From: Nonomuraea purpurea | GTDB taxonomy: Bacteria; Actinomycetota; Actinomycetes; Streptosporangiales; Streptosporangiaceae | Direction: 5' to 3' | Length of the DNA stretch: 64,000 nucleotides | Assembly (NCBI RefSeq): GCF_042650645.1 | Contig: NZ_JBHSBI010000012.1 | Location: 1 to 64,000 of the forward strand | The notes under the pieces: generated by a model | Told to the model about the DNA's origin: nothing | Databases searched by the model: none | What the model saw: the letters and a program-made list of their open reading frames with translations, nothing else | Translations under genes and position numbers: made by a program | Shown: in pieces, positions 16,045 to 24,704 of the stretch | Layout: the number at the start of each line of letters is the position of its first letter | Position numbering within the stretch: the stretch's first letter is position 1

Positions 16045-17018
16045 TCGATTTTCGTTACCACCTCGTCTCCATCGTCGCGATCTTCCTCGCCCTCGCGGTG
16101 GGGATCGTGCTGGGCACCACACTGCTGCAGGACCCGGCGGTCAGATCGGCGCAGGAGATGACCGCCGCGCTCACCAAGACGAAGGACGAACTGCGGGTGC
16201 AGATCGACGCGTTGGAGGGCCGCGAGGCCGGCAACGACGCCCTCGTCACCGCCATGACGCCCGATCTCGTGGCGGGCGACCTGACCGGCCAGCGCGTGCT
16301 CCTGATTGACGCGCCCGGGGCCAACGCCACCGTCCGAGATGCTGCCAAGCAGGTGCTCGACCAGGCCGGCGCGGAGGTGTCCGGGCAGGTCACGCTGACC
16401 GAGAAGTTCCTCGACCCCAAGGGCAAGGGCGTGATCGACGGCCTGGTCAACCAGCTCAAACCCGCCAGCATGGTGTTCCAGCCCACGGCCACGAGCTGGG
16501 ACCGAGCCGGCGCGCTGCTGGCCGCGTCCCTCATCACCAACGACCCGGCCCAGGCCAACACTCCCAACCCCGCCACGGCCGACGTCATCAGCACCTTCGA
16601 GACCGGCGGGCTGCTGAGCGCCGAGGGCGAGGTGGACAAGCGGGCCACGCTCGCCGTGATGTTCGCGCCGGAGCGGCCCTACGAAGGGGAGAACGCCGAG
16701 GCCCAGGCCGGCGCGCTCGCCTCGGTGGCCGACGGGCTCGACGCCGCGGGCAAGGGCACGGTGATGGTCGGGGCCGCCGCCACCACCGGTCTTCCCGGCG
16801 AGGCCGTCACCGCCGTACGCGACGACAGCGAGATCTCCAAGCGGGTCTCCACCGTGGACAACGCGGATATGCCGGGGGGCCGCGTCGTCATCGTCCTTTC
16901 TCTCCGGGAGCAACTGAGCGGTCGCGCCGGCCAGTACGGCATCGGCAAGGGAGCCTCGGCCCCGATGCCCGCGGTGCCGTCCGCGACCCCGTCACCCACC
17001 ACCCAGTCAGGGAGCTGA
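16041..17018 (+). CDS. steB: SteB/MctB family membrane protein
   Basis: A 325-residue protein with one N-terminal transmembrane helix (about 8-28, VSIVAIFLALAVGIVLGTTL), a short coiled coil (about 35-60) and a large extracytoplasmic domain. The start FRYHLVSIVAIFLALAVGI is typical of the family that includes mycobacterial Rv1698 (MctB, first described in copper export and as a porin-like protein) and corynebacterial SteB, a partner of SteA. The tail is Pro/Ser/Thr-rich. The GTG overlaps the steA stop. A division role fits the context better than copper transport here; this is inference. Confidence 0.8.
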   Translation: MIDFRYHLVSIVAIFLALAVGIVLGTTLLQDPAVRSAQEMTAALTKTKDELRVQIDALEGREAGNDALVTAMTPDLVAGDLTGQRVLLIDAPGANATVRDAAKQVLDQAGAEVSGQVTLTEKFLDPKGKGVIDGLVNQLKPASMVFQPTATSWDRAGALLAASLITNDPAQANTPNPATADVISTFETGGLLSAEGEVDKRATLAVMFAPERPYEGENAEAQAGALASVADGLDAAGKGTVMVGAAATTGLPGEAVTAVRDDSEISKRVSTVDNADMPGGRVVIVLSLREQLSGRAGQYGIGKGASAPMPAVPSATPSPTTQSGS

Positions 17019-17019
17019 C

Positions 17020-17895
17020 ATGGCCCGTGGCCTGCTGTCCGCTGCGCGCGTTAGCATTCTCTCCGCCCTCGCCGGAGCCGCGATCGGCGCCGTGGCGGCG
17101 CGCGCCGCCTACGCCGCTTTCACCCGGAACCGGCCTGCCGACCTGGGTGGCCGCTGGACGCGTAAGAACCATCGCGGCGAGCCCATCACCCTGCTCGAAG
17201 GGCCCGCGTTCGTGGCGGGTTCCAGCGCCGCGGCCGCGCTCACGCCCGGCCTGCCGGGCCGGCTGCGCCTGGCCGCGCTGGTCGCGGGTGTCGGCAGCGG
17301 CGCGCTCGGCGCCTACGACGACCTGTACGGCACCACCTCCTCCAAGGGCTTCAAGGGCCACCTGACCGCGCTCACCCGCGGCGAGGTCACCAGCGGCGCC
17401 GTCAAGATCCTCGGCATCGGCGCCACCGGCCTCGGCGCCGCCGCCCTCGTCTCCCAAGGGCCCGTCGACACCCTGGTCAACGGCGCCGCCATCGCCGGCG
17501 CCGCGAACCTCGCCAACCTCTTCGACCTGCGTCCCGGCCGGGCCATCAAGGTCGGGCTGCTGACCGGCGGGCCGCTGCTGGCCGCCACGCTCCTGCGCGG
17601 CTCTCCCGCCGCCGCGGCGCTGGCCGCCGTTCCGCTGGGGGCCGCCGCGGCGCTGCTGCCCGACGACCTCGGCGAGCGCGCCATGCTCGGCGACGCCGGC
17701 GCCAACTCCCTGGGCGCCCTGCTCGGGCTCGCCGCCGTCACCAAGCTCGGCAGGCCGGGCCGGTACGCCGTGCTCGGCACCGTCGTGGCCCTCACGGCGG
17801 CCGCCGAGAAGGTCAGCTTCACCAAGGTCATCGCGGCCAACCCCGTGCTCAACCGCCTCGACATGCTCGGCCGCCGTCCGGCCGACTCCGTGTGA
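17020..17895 (+). CDS. MraY/WecA-like polytopic membrane protein
   Basis: A 291-residue hydrophobic protein with about eight membrane segments. Three spots recall the polyprenyl-phosphate N-acetylhexosamine-1-phosphate transferase family: GAYDDLYG (about 107-114, like the DD motif), NLANLFDLRPGRAIK (about 164-178, like the MraY NxxNxxDG motif), and GDAGANSLGALLG (about 226-238, like GDTGS). The His-rich final loop is not obvious, so it may be a divergent or inactive member. Its start follows the steB stop by one base, and murJ is next downstream, so a lipid-linked envelope precursor is a likely substrate (inference). RBS GGGAG overlaps the end of steB. Confidence 0.65.
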   Translation: MARGLLSAARVSILSALAGAAIGAVAARAAYAAFTRNRPADLGGRWTRKNHRGEPITLLEGPAFVAGSSAAAALTPGLPGRLRLAALVAGVGSGALGAYDDLYGTTSSKGFKGHLTALTRGEVTSGAVKILGIGATGLGAAALVSQGPVDTLVNGAAIAGAANLANLFDLRPGRAIKVGLLTGGPLLAATLLRGSPAAAALAAVPLGAAAALLPDDLGERAMLGDAGANSLGALLGLAAVTKLGRPGRYAVLGTVVALTAAAEKVSFTKVIAANPVLNRLDMLGRRPADSV

Positions 17896-17967
17896 TCCGT
17901 CGCGCGCGATTGTGGGTGTGGCCTGCCATGATGTCCGCGTGACCGGGTGCGTGGCCGGGGAGGCCGG

Positions 17968-19560
17968 ATGGGCGTGGTGACCGCGCGGGGCGTGGCGGGC
18001 GGTGCCATGCTCATCGGCGCGATCACCGTGCTGGCGCGCGTCACCGGGTTCGCCAAGCAGTACGCCTTCGCCCAGACCGTCGGGACGAACTGCCTGTCCA
18101 CGGCCTACATGACGGCCAACCAGATCCCCAACATCATCTTCGAGGTCGTGGTCGGCGGGGCGCTGGCCGGGATGGTCGTCCCCGTGCTCGCGGGGGCGGG
18201 CCGCGCGCGGGCGGGCTGGATCAGTTCGGCGCTGCTGACGTGGGTGGTCGTGGTGCTGGTGCCGCTGGGCGTACTCACCGCGCTGTTCGCGGGGCCGGTC
18301 ATCGGGCTGTTCTTCGGCGAGACCATCAAGGACTGCCCCGATGCGGGCTCGGTGATCGCGGTCGCCACCCGGATGCTGGTCGTCTTCGCCCCCCAGATCC
18401 CCCTGTACGGCGTCGCCGTGGTGCTCTACGGCGTGCTCCAGTCGCACAATCGGTTCGCCGGGCCCGCGGTCGCGCCCCTGGTGTCCAGCATCGTGGTCAT
18501 CGTGGCCTACCTGCTGTTCGTGCCGCTCAGCGGCGGAGAGAGGAACCCCGCCGACCTGCCGGGCCCGGCCGAGTTGGCGCTGTCGGTGGGCACGAGCCTG
18601 GGGGTGTTGTTCCTGGTGCTGACCGTGATCGGGCCCACGGCCCGGCTGGGGCTGCGCTGGCGGCCGACCCTGCGCTTCCCCGACGGCGTGGCCGGGCAGG
18701 TGCGGCGGCTGGCGACGGCCGGGATCGCGGCGCTGCTGGCGCAGCAGGCCGCCATGATCATGGTGTTGGTGCTGTCCAACAACCTGATCGGCAACGCGGC
18801 CATCACCGTCTACAACTACGCGTGGGCGATCTACCTGGTGCCGTACGCCGTGCTGGCCGTGCCCATCGCCACCAGCGCCTTCCCCCGGCTGTCGGCGCAG
18901 GCCGCCGATTCGGAGGCCTTCTCCGCGCTGGCGGCGCGCACCACGCGGGCCGTCGTGCTGGTGTCCGGGCTGGCCGCCGGGGTGCTGGCGGCGGCGGCCG
19001 GGCCCGGGTCCATCGTGTTCCTCTGGGGCAACAGCCAGGTCCCCGCAGACCAGATGGCCATCGCTGTCGCGCTGTTCGCGCCCGGATTGGTGGGATACGG
19101 GCTCATCGCGCACCTGAGCCGCGTCCTGTACGCCGCCGGGCGCGGCCGGGCCGCCGCCACCGGCACCGTGGTGGGCTGGCTGGTCGTCATGGCGGCGCAG
19201 ACCGTCTTCGTGCTGGTGCTGCCCGACGGCTGGAAGATCGGCGGGATGGCGCTCGGGATGAGCGTCGGGATGAGCGTGGGCGGGGCGTTGCTGCTCGGCT
19301 CCGTGGTGCGCGTCCGGGGGCGTGCGGCAGCGGCCGGGCTGCTTCGGGCCACGGGGGCGGCGGTGACCGGCGGGCTGCTGGGGTACCTGGCGGGAGCCGG
19401 TGTGGTCGGGTGGCTCGGCGCGAGCGGGATGTGGGCGAACCTGGGGGCCGCCGTGCTGGCCGCCCTGGTGGCGCTGGTGGTGGGGGCGGCGGCCTTGGCC
19501 GTGGTTGATCGGGACGACGCGGGCGCGGTGGCCGGGCTGCTGCGGCGGGGCGGGGGTTGA
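17968..19560 (+). CDS. murJ: MurJ/MviN-like lipid II flippase
   Basis: A 530-residue MOP-superfamily transporter with about 14 transmembrane helices. The N-terminal region (ITVLARVTGFAKQYAFAQTV, MTANQIPNIIFEVVVGGALA) matches MurJ, which flips the peptidoglycan precursor lipid II across the inner membrane. Further MurJ-like segments are AVPIATSAFPRLSAQAADSE and ALFAPGLVGYGLIAHLSRVL. The ATG at 17968 has GGGGAGG just upstream; a GTG at 17947 is an alternative. It follows steA-steB and the MraY-like gene in one direction. Actinobacteria often carry several MurJ-like paralogues, so it may not be the essential copy. Confidence 0.85.
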   Translation: MGVVTARGVAGGAMLIGAITVLARVTGFAKQYAFAQTVGTNCLSTAYMTANQIPNIIFEVVVGGALAGMVVPVLAGAGRARAGWISSALLTWVVVVLVPLGVLTALFAGPVIGLFFGETIKDCPDAGSVIAVATRMLVVFAPQIPLYGVAVVLYGVLQSHNRFAGPAVAPLVSSIVVIVAYLLFVPLSGGERNPADLPGPAELALSVGTSLGVLFLVLTVIGPTARLGLRWRPTLRFPDGVAGQVRRLATAGIAALLAQQAAMIMVLVLSNNLIGNAAITVYNYAWAIYLVPYAVLAVPIATSAFPRLSAQAADSEAFSALAARTTRAVVLVSGLAAGVLAAAAGPGSIVFLWGNSQVPADQMAIAVALFAPGLVGYGLIAHLSRVLYAAGRGRAAATGTVVGWLVVMAAQTVFVLVLPDGWKIGGMALGMSVGMSVGGALLLGSVVRVRGRAAAAGLLRATGAAVTGGLLGYLAGAGVVGWLGASGMWANLGAAVLAALVALVVGAAALAVVDRDDAGAVAGLLRRGGG

Positions 19561-19592
19561 GCTTGCCGACCCGGTTGAGATGGCTCGCTGGT

Positions 19593-19659
19593 GAGGAACC
19601 GCCGGTCGGAGAGGCTGGGTGGCGAGCTCGTGGCGAGGAACTGCCGGTCGGAGAGACTG
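19593..19659. repeat. 25-nt direct repeat, two copies
   Basis: GAGGAACCGCCGGTCGGAGA and its next five bases (19593-19617) recur at 19635-19659 with two mismatches, 42 bases apart, in the gap before the glycosyltransferase gene. The role is unknown; it may be a slipped duplication. Confidence 0.6.
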
Positions 19660-19705
19660 CGGTGGCGAGCGTTCGTGGTGAGGGTTTCTGAAGGAGGAGC
19701 GGATC

Positions 19706-20899
19706 GTGCGGGTGGCTTTCGTGCTGGGCACCACGTCCGGCGGCACGGGGCGGCATGTCCTGATGCTGGTGGAGGGGCTGGTACAGCGCGGGCATCGCGT
19801 GCTCGTCGTGGGCCCGCGCAGCGTCGAGGAGGCGTTCGCGTTCACCGGGGCGGGGGCGCGCTTCGCCGAGGTGGCCGTCTCCGACCGGCCGCATCCCGTC
19901 AACGACCTGCGTGCGGTCCTGGCGATCCGGCGGCTGACCCGGCACGCCGACGTCGTGCACGCCCACGGGCTGCGGGCCGGGGCGCTGGCCGCCCTGGGCA
20001 TGCGCGGCGGCGGGCGAGCGCTCGCCACGGCCGTGCCGGGTCTGCGTGTCCCAGCGCAGGCGATCGCCAGGGCCTTGCGTGTTCCGTGGCGAGCGATCGC
20101 CACCGGACGTCGGCCGCGTGAGGGGTCCCGGCTGGTGGTCACGCTGCACAACGCCCTGACCGCCGGTGGGTTCGTCGGGGCCGTCTACGGGGTGCTGGAG
20201 CGGATCGTGGCCGGGCGGGCCGACCAGGTGCTCGTCGTCTCGCCCGACCTCGGCGATCGGATGCGGCACCTGGGCGCCCCGGACGTGCGAGGCGCCGTGG
20301 TGGCCGCGCCCGCCCCCGGGCCGCCGAAGCGCACGCCCGAGGAGGTCCGGCAGGAATTGGAGGCCGGTGAGCGGCCCATCTTCCTGACCGTCGCCAGGCT
20401 CGCCCAGCAGAAGGGGCTCGACACGCTGCTCGACGTGGCCGCCGGGCCCTGGGACGGGCAGCCGTTGTTCGTCGTGGCCGGCGAGGGCCCGCTCCGCGGC
20501 GAGCTGGAGCGCAGGATCACGGCGGAAGGGCTGCCGGTGCTCCTGCTGGGCAATCGGCGCGACGTGCCCGACCTGCTGGGGGCCGCCGTTGCGCTGGTGA
20601 TGCCGAGCCGGTGGGAGGGGCAGCCGCTCACCCTTCGGGAGGCCCTCATGGCGGGAAGACCGGCCATTGCCAGCGATGTAGGTGGGATTCCAGAAATTTT
20701 GGGAGATGGCGGGATTCTGGTTCCGTATGGGGACGTAGCGGGGTTGCGCAGGGCCGTCCAGGAGCTGCTCACAGCGCCTGGAACTGCGGAAAGACTGACT
20801 GCGGCGGCTGCCCGGAGGGGGGCGCGGATGCCCGGTGACGACGACGTCGTGGACAGTGTGGCCGAGGCGTACGGCGTCTGGAACCCCAAGGGTGATTAG
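19706..20899 (+). CDS. GT4-family glycosyltransferase
   Basis: A 397-residue GT-B glycosyltransferase with no membrane segment. The N-terminal domain opens with VAFVLGTTSGGTGRHVLML, the glycine-rich acceptor-side loop. The C-terminal domain has FLTVARLAQQKGLDTLLDVA, VVAGEGPLRGELE, and the nucleotide-sugar motif of the E-x7-E type in SRWEGQPLTLREALMAGRPA followed by SDVGGIPEI. The sugar and acceptor are unknown; neighbouring envelope genes suggest a lipid-linked or wall glycan. The GTG start has a strong GAAGGAGG upstream. The gap to murJ is about 145 bases. Confidence 0.85.
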   Translation: MRVAFVLGTTSGGTGRHVLMLVEGLVQRGHRVLVVGPRSVEEAFAFTGAGARFAEVAVSDRPHPVNDLRAVLAIRRLTRHADVVHAHGLRAGALAALGMRGGGRALATAVPGLRVPAQAIARALRVPWRAIATGRRPREGSRLVVTLHNALTAGGFVGAVYGVLERIVAGRADQVLVVSPDLGDRMRHLGAPDVRGAVVAAPAPGPPKRTPEEVRQELEAGERPIFLTVARLAQQKGLDTLLDVAAGPWDGQPLFVVAGEGPLRGELERRITAEGLPVLLLGNRRDVPDLLGAAVALVMPSRWEGQPLTLREALMAGRPAIASDVGGIPEILGDGGILVPYGDVAGLRRAVQELLTAPGTAERLTAAAARRGARMPGDDDVVDSVAEAYGVWNPKGD

Positions 20900-20919
20900 G
20901 CCGGGTCAAGGCATTCTCA

Positions 20920-20925
20920 TATACT
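20920..20925 (+). promoter_or_regulatory. -10 element of the terC transcript
   Basis: TATACT is a near-perfect -10 hexamer. Transcription would begin at about 20932, exactly where the riboswitch aptamer begins. The -35 (TTAGGC near 20896) is weak. Confidence 0.55.
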
Positions 20926-20933
20926 GCGTGGGT

Positions 20934-21069
20934 TAGGGAGGGGAGTATCCCTTCGCGACAGCCTCGTCATCACGGTGCCGCCCCAATCCACGGGGCCCCC
21001 GGGGCTGCCGGTCCGCGGCTTTGCGCGGGCGGGAGAGACCTCCGGCGCTGAATGCTGCATGCCGGAGGG
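20934..21069 (+). promoter_or_regulatory. yybP-ykoY (Mn2+) riboswitch with ribosome-site-masking hairpin
   Basis: The leader carries the family's conserved blocks in order: GGGGAGTA (20940-20947), CGTCATCAC (20965-20973) and GGGAGAGACC (21031-21040). Known members bind Mn2+ and control Mn exporters and TerC-type proteins, and the next gene is terC. CCTCCGGC (21039-21046), which overlaps the aptamer end, can pair with GCCGGAGG (21061-21068), which contains the ribosome binding site. Ligand binding would free the site and allow translation. The mechanism is inferred from the pairing. Confidence 0.85.
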
Positions 21070-21074
21070 TTTTA

Positions 21075-22058
21075 GTGGGCGTACCCGCCTGGGCCTGGAT
21101 CGCCGTGATCGGCGGTCTCATTGTTGTTCTGGCCATTGACTTGTGGATTGTCGATCGTGGAGAAGCCCGAGAGTTCTCCATGCGGCAGGCCGGATACTGG
21201 GTGACGTTCTACGTCGCCCTGGCCATGGTGTTCGGCGTGGTCTTGTGGGTGACCCTCGGCGGTGGCAAGGCGGGAGAGTTCTTCGCCGGCTACATCACCG
21301 AATACAGCCTGAGCGTCGACAACCTCTTCATTTTCTTCATCATCATGAGCAGGTTCGCCGTGCCACGGGCGTACCAGCACAAGGTGCTGCTCGTCGGCAT
21401 CCTGCTCGCGCTGGTCATGCGCGGCATCTTCATCGCGCTCGGCGCCGCGGCGCTCGAGCGGTTCAGTTGGCTGTTCTACGTTTTCGGCGCCTTCCTCATC
21501 TACACGGCCGTCAACCTCATCCGCCAGCACATGAAGGGCGATGAAGAGGAGTTCAACGAGAACGTGCTGCTGAGGTGGGTGCGCAAGGCGTTCCCCACCA
21601 CCGAGGGGTACGTCGGCTCGAAGGTCACCGTCAAGATCGACGGCAAGCGCATGGTGACCCCGATGCTCATCGTGATGGTCGCGATCGGGAGCACCGACTT
21701 GTTGTTCGCTCTCGACTCGATCCCCGCGATCTTCGGACTCACCAAGGATCCGTTCATCGTCTTCACGGCTAACGCGTTTGCGCTGATGGGGCTGCGTCAG
21801 CTGTACTTCCTGCTGGGCGGGCTGCTGCAGCGGCTCGTCTACATCAGCTATGGTTTGGCGTTCATCCTAGGGTTCATCGGGGTTAAGCTGATATTGGAGG
21901 CATTGCATGCCAGCCATGTCTCTTGGGCGCCCGAAATTCCCATCTGGGTGTCGCTCTCGGTCATCGGCGCGACGATGGTCATCACCACCGTGGCCAGCCT
22001 GGTCAAGGCCCGCATCGACGCGCGCCAGGGCGAGCAAGCCCACCCGGAGCAGGTCTAG
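21075..22058 (+). CDS. TerC family integral membrane protein
   Basis: A 327-residue protein with eight or nine transmembrane helices. The TerC signatures are GYITEYSLSVDNLFIFFIIM (about 73-92) and IGSTDLLFALDSIPAIFGLT (about 200-219), whose acidic residues (SVDN, TD, DS) probably bind metal. TerC proteins from other bacteria export Mn2+ and help metallate secreted enzymes. The control by a yybP-ykoY riboswitch supports manganese export. The GTG at 21075 follows GGAGGG by five bases. An upstream in-frame TTG at 21021 would lie inside the aptamer and is rejected. Confidence 0.9.
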   Translation: MGVPAWAWIAVIGGLIVVLAIDLWIVDRGEAREFSMRQAGYWVTFYVALAMVFGVVLWVTLGGGKAGEFFAGYITEYSLSVDNLFIFFIIMSRFAVPRAYQHKVLLVGILLALVMRGIFIALGAAALERFSWLFYVFGAFLIYTAVNLIRQHMKGDEEEFNENVLLRWVRKAFPTTEGYVGSKVTVKIDGKRMVTPMLIVMVAIGSTDLLFALDSIPAIFGLTKDPFIVFTANAFALMGLRQLYFLLGGLLQRLVYISYGLAFILGFIGVKLILEALHASHVSWAPEIPIWVSLSVIGATMVITTVASLVKARIDARQGEQAHPEQV

Positions 22059-22166
22059 CGAAAAGGGCTTCGAGGCGCTTTGCTTGTGTAGTTGTGCCGT
22101 GTCATAGTTACTCGTTCTGTAACATCATGGCAAAGCGCCCAGTCCAGTCACCATCAAAGGTTGTAC

Positions 22167-22814
22167 GTGTCAGACGATTCTGCTAAGGCGAGTCGCGCGG
22201 GGTTCAAGCTCGCGCGCGGGGTCACCCCCTGGTTTCTCCCGACGGCGGCCGCTGCGGCCGCCACGGCGCTGCTGACGCGCCGGGACCGGCGATGGGCGCT
22301 CGCGGCGGTGCCGCTGAGCGCGCTCACCGGAGGAATGCTCTGGTTCTTTCGCGACCCCGACCGCACCCCTGGTGAGGGGCGCATCCTGTCGCCCGCCGAC
22401 GGTGTGGTGCAGAGCATCGACCCCTGGCGTGACGGCCGCACCAGGGTCGCGATCTTCATGAGCCCGCTGAACGTCCACGTCAACCGTGCCCCCCTTGCGG
22501 GAAATGTCGCATCCGTGCAGCATGTGCCAGGTGGGTTCCTGCCGGCGTTCAACAAGGACAGCGATCAGAACGAACGCGTGGTGTGGCATTTCGAGACCGC
22601 GCTGGGCGACATCGAGATGGTGCAGATCGCGGGCGCGGTGGCGCGCAGGATCGTGCCGTACATAAGCTCTGGCGCGAAGGTTGAGCAGGCTGAGCGGATC
22701 GGGCTCATCAGGTTCGGTTCGCGGGTCGATCTCTACCTTCCGGAAGGGATTTCTCCCGCGGTGTCCGTGGGGGAGAAGATGGTTGCGGGGGTGACCAGAA
22801 TTGACCGCGGCTGA
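22167..22814 (+). CDS. psd: Phosphatidylserine decarboxylase proenzyme
   Basis: A 215-residue short-type decarboxylase that turns phosphatidylserine into phosphatidylethanolamine. There is one hydrophobic N-terminal segment (TPWFLPTAAAAAATALL). WFFRDPDRTPGEG is a family hallmark, as is FMSPLNVHVNRAP. The self-cleavage site is the GS of RFGSRVDLYLP (about 189-190), which yields the pyruvoyl group. GTG 22167 (SDDSAKAS) has AAAGG six bases upstream. It overlaps pssA by 14 bases, so substrate maker and user are coupled. Confidence 0.92.
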   Translation: MSDDSAKASRAGFKLARGVTPWFLPTAAAAAATALLTRRDRRWALAAVPLSALTGGMLWFFRDPDRTPGEGRILSPADGVVQSIDPWRDGRTRVAIFMSPLNVHVNRAPLAGNVASVQHVPGGFLPAFNKDSDQNERVVWHFETALGDIEMVQIAGAVARRIVPYISSGAKVEQAERIGLIRFGSRVDLYLPEGISPAVSVGEKMVAGVTRIDRG

Positions 22815-23634
22815 CGCCGGCAGTTGGCAGGCGGACGAGGAAGAGCCTCGGGGTCCCGTCGGCAAGGCCTTCCGTCTGTCGGCCGCCGACTCGCTCTCGC
22901 TGGGCAACGCGGTCTGCGGCTTTCTCGCGGTGTGCGTCCTGGCGTACTCCGCCATCCAGCAGTTGCAGGTCGACGGTGGCCGGTTCACACCGGCGCCCAG
23001 TTATTTCGCTACCGCCATCGTGCTGTTGCTCATCGGCGCGACGTGCGATCTGTTCGACGGCCTCGTCGCGCGGCGCTTCCGCGCGTCCGCGATGGGCGCC
23101 GAACTCGACAATCTGGCCGATGTCATCAGCTTCGGGTTCGCGCCCGCGTTCATGGTCGTGATCTGGGGCGGGTTCACCGATCAGGTACCGTTCCCCGCCG
23201 TGGTGTCCGCGGCCGCCGCCGTGCTGGTGGCGGGGGTCGTCCGGCTGGCCAGGTTCGCCTGCGTCAAGACCAAGAGCGGCGACTTCATGGGCCTGCCCAT
23301 TCCCATGGGCGCCATGACGGTGATCTCCATCGTGCTGCTGTTCCAGCCCAGCATCTGGTCGTTGCTGGCCGTGCTCGGCGTGGCGTGGCTGATGGTCAGC
23401 CGCATCGAGTACCCCAAGCCGAAGGGGCAACTCGCCGCGGTCGTGCTCGGCTGGATCTTGGTGAACGTGGCGTTCCTGACCTTCTGGGTCGCCTGGCCTG
23501 AAGGCGGCGACCTGCCGATCAAGATCGGTGCGACCATGCAGATCGCGCTGGTGGCGGCGATTCCGCTGCGGGTGCTGTTCTACAAGCGCGAGCAGCGGCG
23601 CGAAGCCGAACGCATCAGCAGCATCAGCAATTGA
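22801..23634 (+). CDS. pssA: CDP-diacylglycerol-serine O-phosphatidyltransferase
   Basis: A 277-residue polytopic membrane enzyme that makes phosphatidylserine. The CDP-alcohol phosphatidyltransferase motif D-x2-DG-x2-AR-x8-G-x3-D-x3-D is complete within DLFDGLVARRFRASAMGAEL and the following DNLAD (about residues 79-104). About six to eight transmembrane helices follow the pattern of the family. The start is a TTG at 22801 inside the end of psd, chosen because no other in-frame start fits the N-terminus; GCGGGGGTGA could serve as a weak binding site. Confidence 0.9.
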   Translation: MTAADAGSWQADEEEPRGPVGKAFRLSAADSLSLGNAVCGFLAVCVLAYSAIQQLQVDGGRFTPAPSYFATAIVLLLIGATCDLFDGLVARRFRASAMGAELDNLADVISFGFAPAFMVVIWGGFTDQVPFPAVVSAAAAVLVAGVVRLARFACVKTKSGDFMGLPIPMGAMTVISIVLLFQPSIWSLLAVLGVAWLMVSRIEYPKPKGQLAAVVLGWILVNVAFLTFWVAWPEGGDLPIKIGATMQIALVAAIPLRVLFYKREQRREAERISSISN

Positions 23635-24047
23635 TGGGATTTTTCATCTTTCTTCGGCTTTGATGAAGCCATGTCGGCCGGGTCGCGCGAACACACGCGC
23701 AGGTACTTTCTCGGCGCCGGCCACGGAGTTGGAGCAACGCGGGTTGACGGTCAGCCTCAGAGCGTCCCCGCCCGCGTTGCGCGTCGGCGATCCCGAGACG
23801 CTCATGCCGGCCGGGACCGTTGATCCGGGCACGCATCGCCCTCTTCTGGGCTGAAGTCGGCTGGGTTGGGACGTTTGAGCGCGCGGACATAGGAGCAGGC
23901 GCGCTGGGTGGGAGTGTGTGGCGGTCCAGCGTGCCGCAGAGGCGCCGGCGGCGTGAAATGCCGGGTTCGAGCGCAGCGCAGGGGCGCTCGGATACGGCCG
24001 GACGGCGTCTCGGCGCGGGACGCTGGATGCGAGTGCGGCGGGTGTTC
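23635..24047. other. Gene-free stretch between convergent genes
   Basis: About 410 bases without a supported gene. A small hairpin (GGCTT 23656-23660 with AAGCC 23666-23670) and an alternative TTCATC/GATGAA pairing lie just after the pssA stop and may be a weak terminator. No other structure was seen. Confidence 0.5.
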
Positions 24048-24704
24048 CTACCAGCCGCGGGCCTTCCAATCGGAGAGGGACGGGCGTTCGGCACCCAGGG
24101 TGGTGTCCTTGCCGTGGCCCGGGTACACCCACGTCTCGTCGGGCAGGCGGTTGAAGACGCGTTCGACGACGTCGTTGTAGAGCTGGGCGAAGCGCTCCGG
24201 GTCCTTCCAGGTGTTGCCGACGCCGCCGGGGAACAGGGAGTCGCCGGTGAACAGGTGGTGGCCCGCCTCGCCGCCGTCATACAGCAGGGCGATCGAGCCG
24301 GGCGTGTGACCGCGCAGGTGGATGACCTCCAGCGTGATGCCGCCGAACTCGATCGTGTCGCCGTGCTCGACCGTGCGGTCGGCCGGGAGCGGGAGGGCGG
24401 GCGCGTCGAGCGGGTGGGCGACGACCTGCGCGCCCGTGACCTTGGCCACCTGTTCGAGGGCCTGCCAGTGGTCGCCGTGCTGGTGCGTCGTGACGATCGC
24501 GCCGACCGGCTCGTCGGAGATCAGGGCCAGCAGACGGTCGGAGTCGGCGGCCGCGTCGATGAGCAGGCCCTGGCCGGTTTCGGTGGAACGCAGCAGATAG
24601 GCGTTGTTGTCGTACGGGCCGACGGCGAGTTTGCAGATCGTGAGCGCGGGCAGCTCACGCACGTCGGCGGGACCGCCGACCTGGACGTCACCTGTGTAGG
24701 TCAT
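24048..24704 (-). CDS. MBL-fold hydrolase, glyoxalase-II-like
   Basis: A 218-residue soluble metallo-beta-lactamase-fold enzyme. The zinc motif TTHQHGDHW lies at about residues 72-80. Further ligands fit RGHTPGS (about 131), FTGDSLF (about 153) and YPGHG (about 195). This is the hydroxyacylglutathione-hydrolase-like pattern. Actinobacteria use mycothiol, and the gene overlaps by four bases with a mycothiol-dependent-family enzyme, so hydrolysis of a mycothiol thioester is plausible but unproven. It lies in a conserved position next to uvrA. Confidence 0.85.
   Translation of the reverse strand: MTYTGDVQVGGPADVRELPALTICKLAVGPYDNNAYLLRSTETGQGLLIDAAADSDRLLALISDEPVGAIVTTHQHGDHWQALEQVAKVTGAQVVAHPLDAPALPLPADRTVEHGDTIEFGGITLEVIHLRGHTPGSIALLYDGGEAGHHLFTGDSLFPGGVGNTWKDPERFAQLYNDVVERVFNRLPDETWVYPGHGKDTTLGAERPSLSDWKARGW

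Noticed and set aside
16888..20151. Long antisense ORF over the steB-murJ region
   Set aside because: His/Arg/Gly-rich shadow of GC-rich genes with no domain; the plus-strand genes are well supported.
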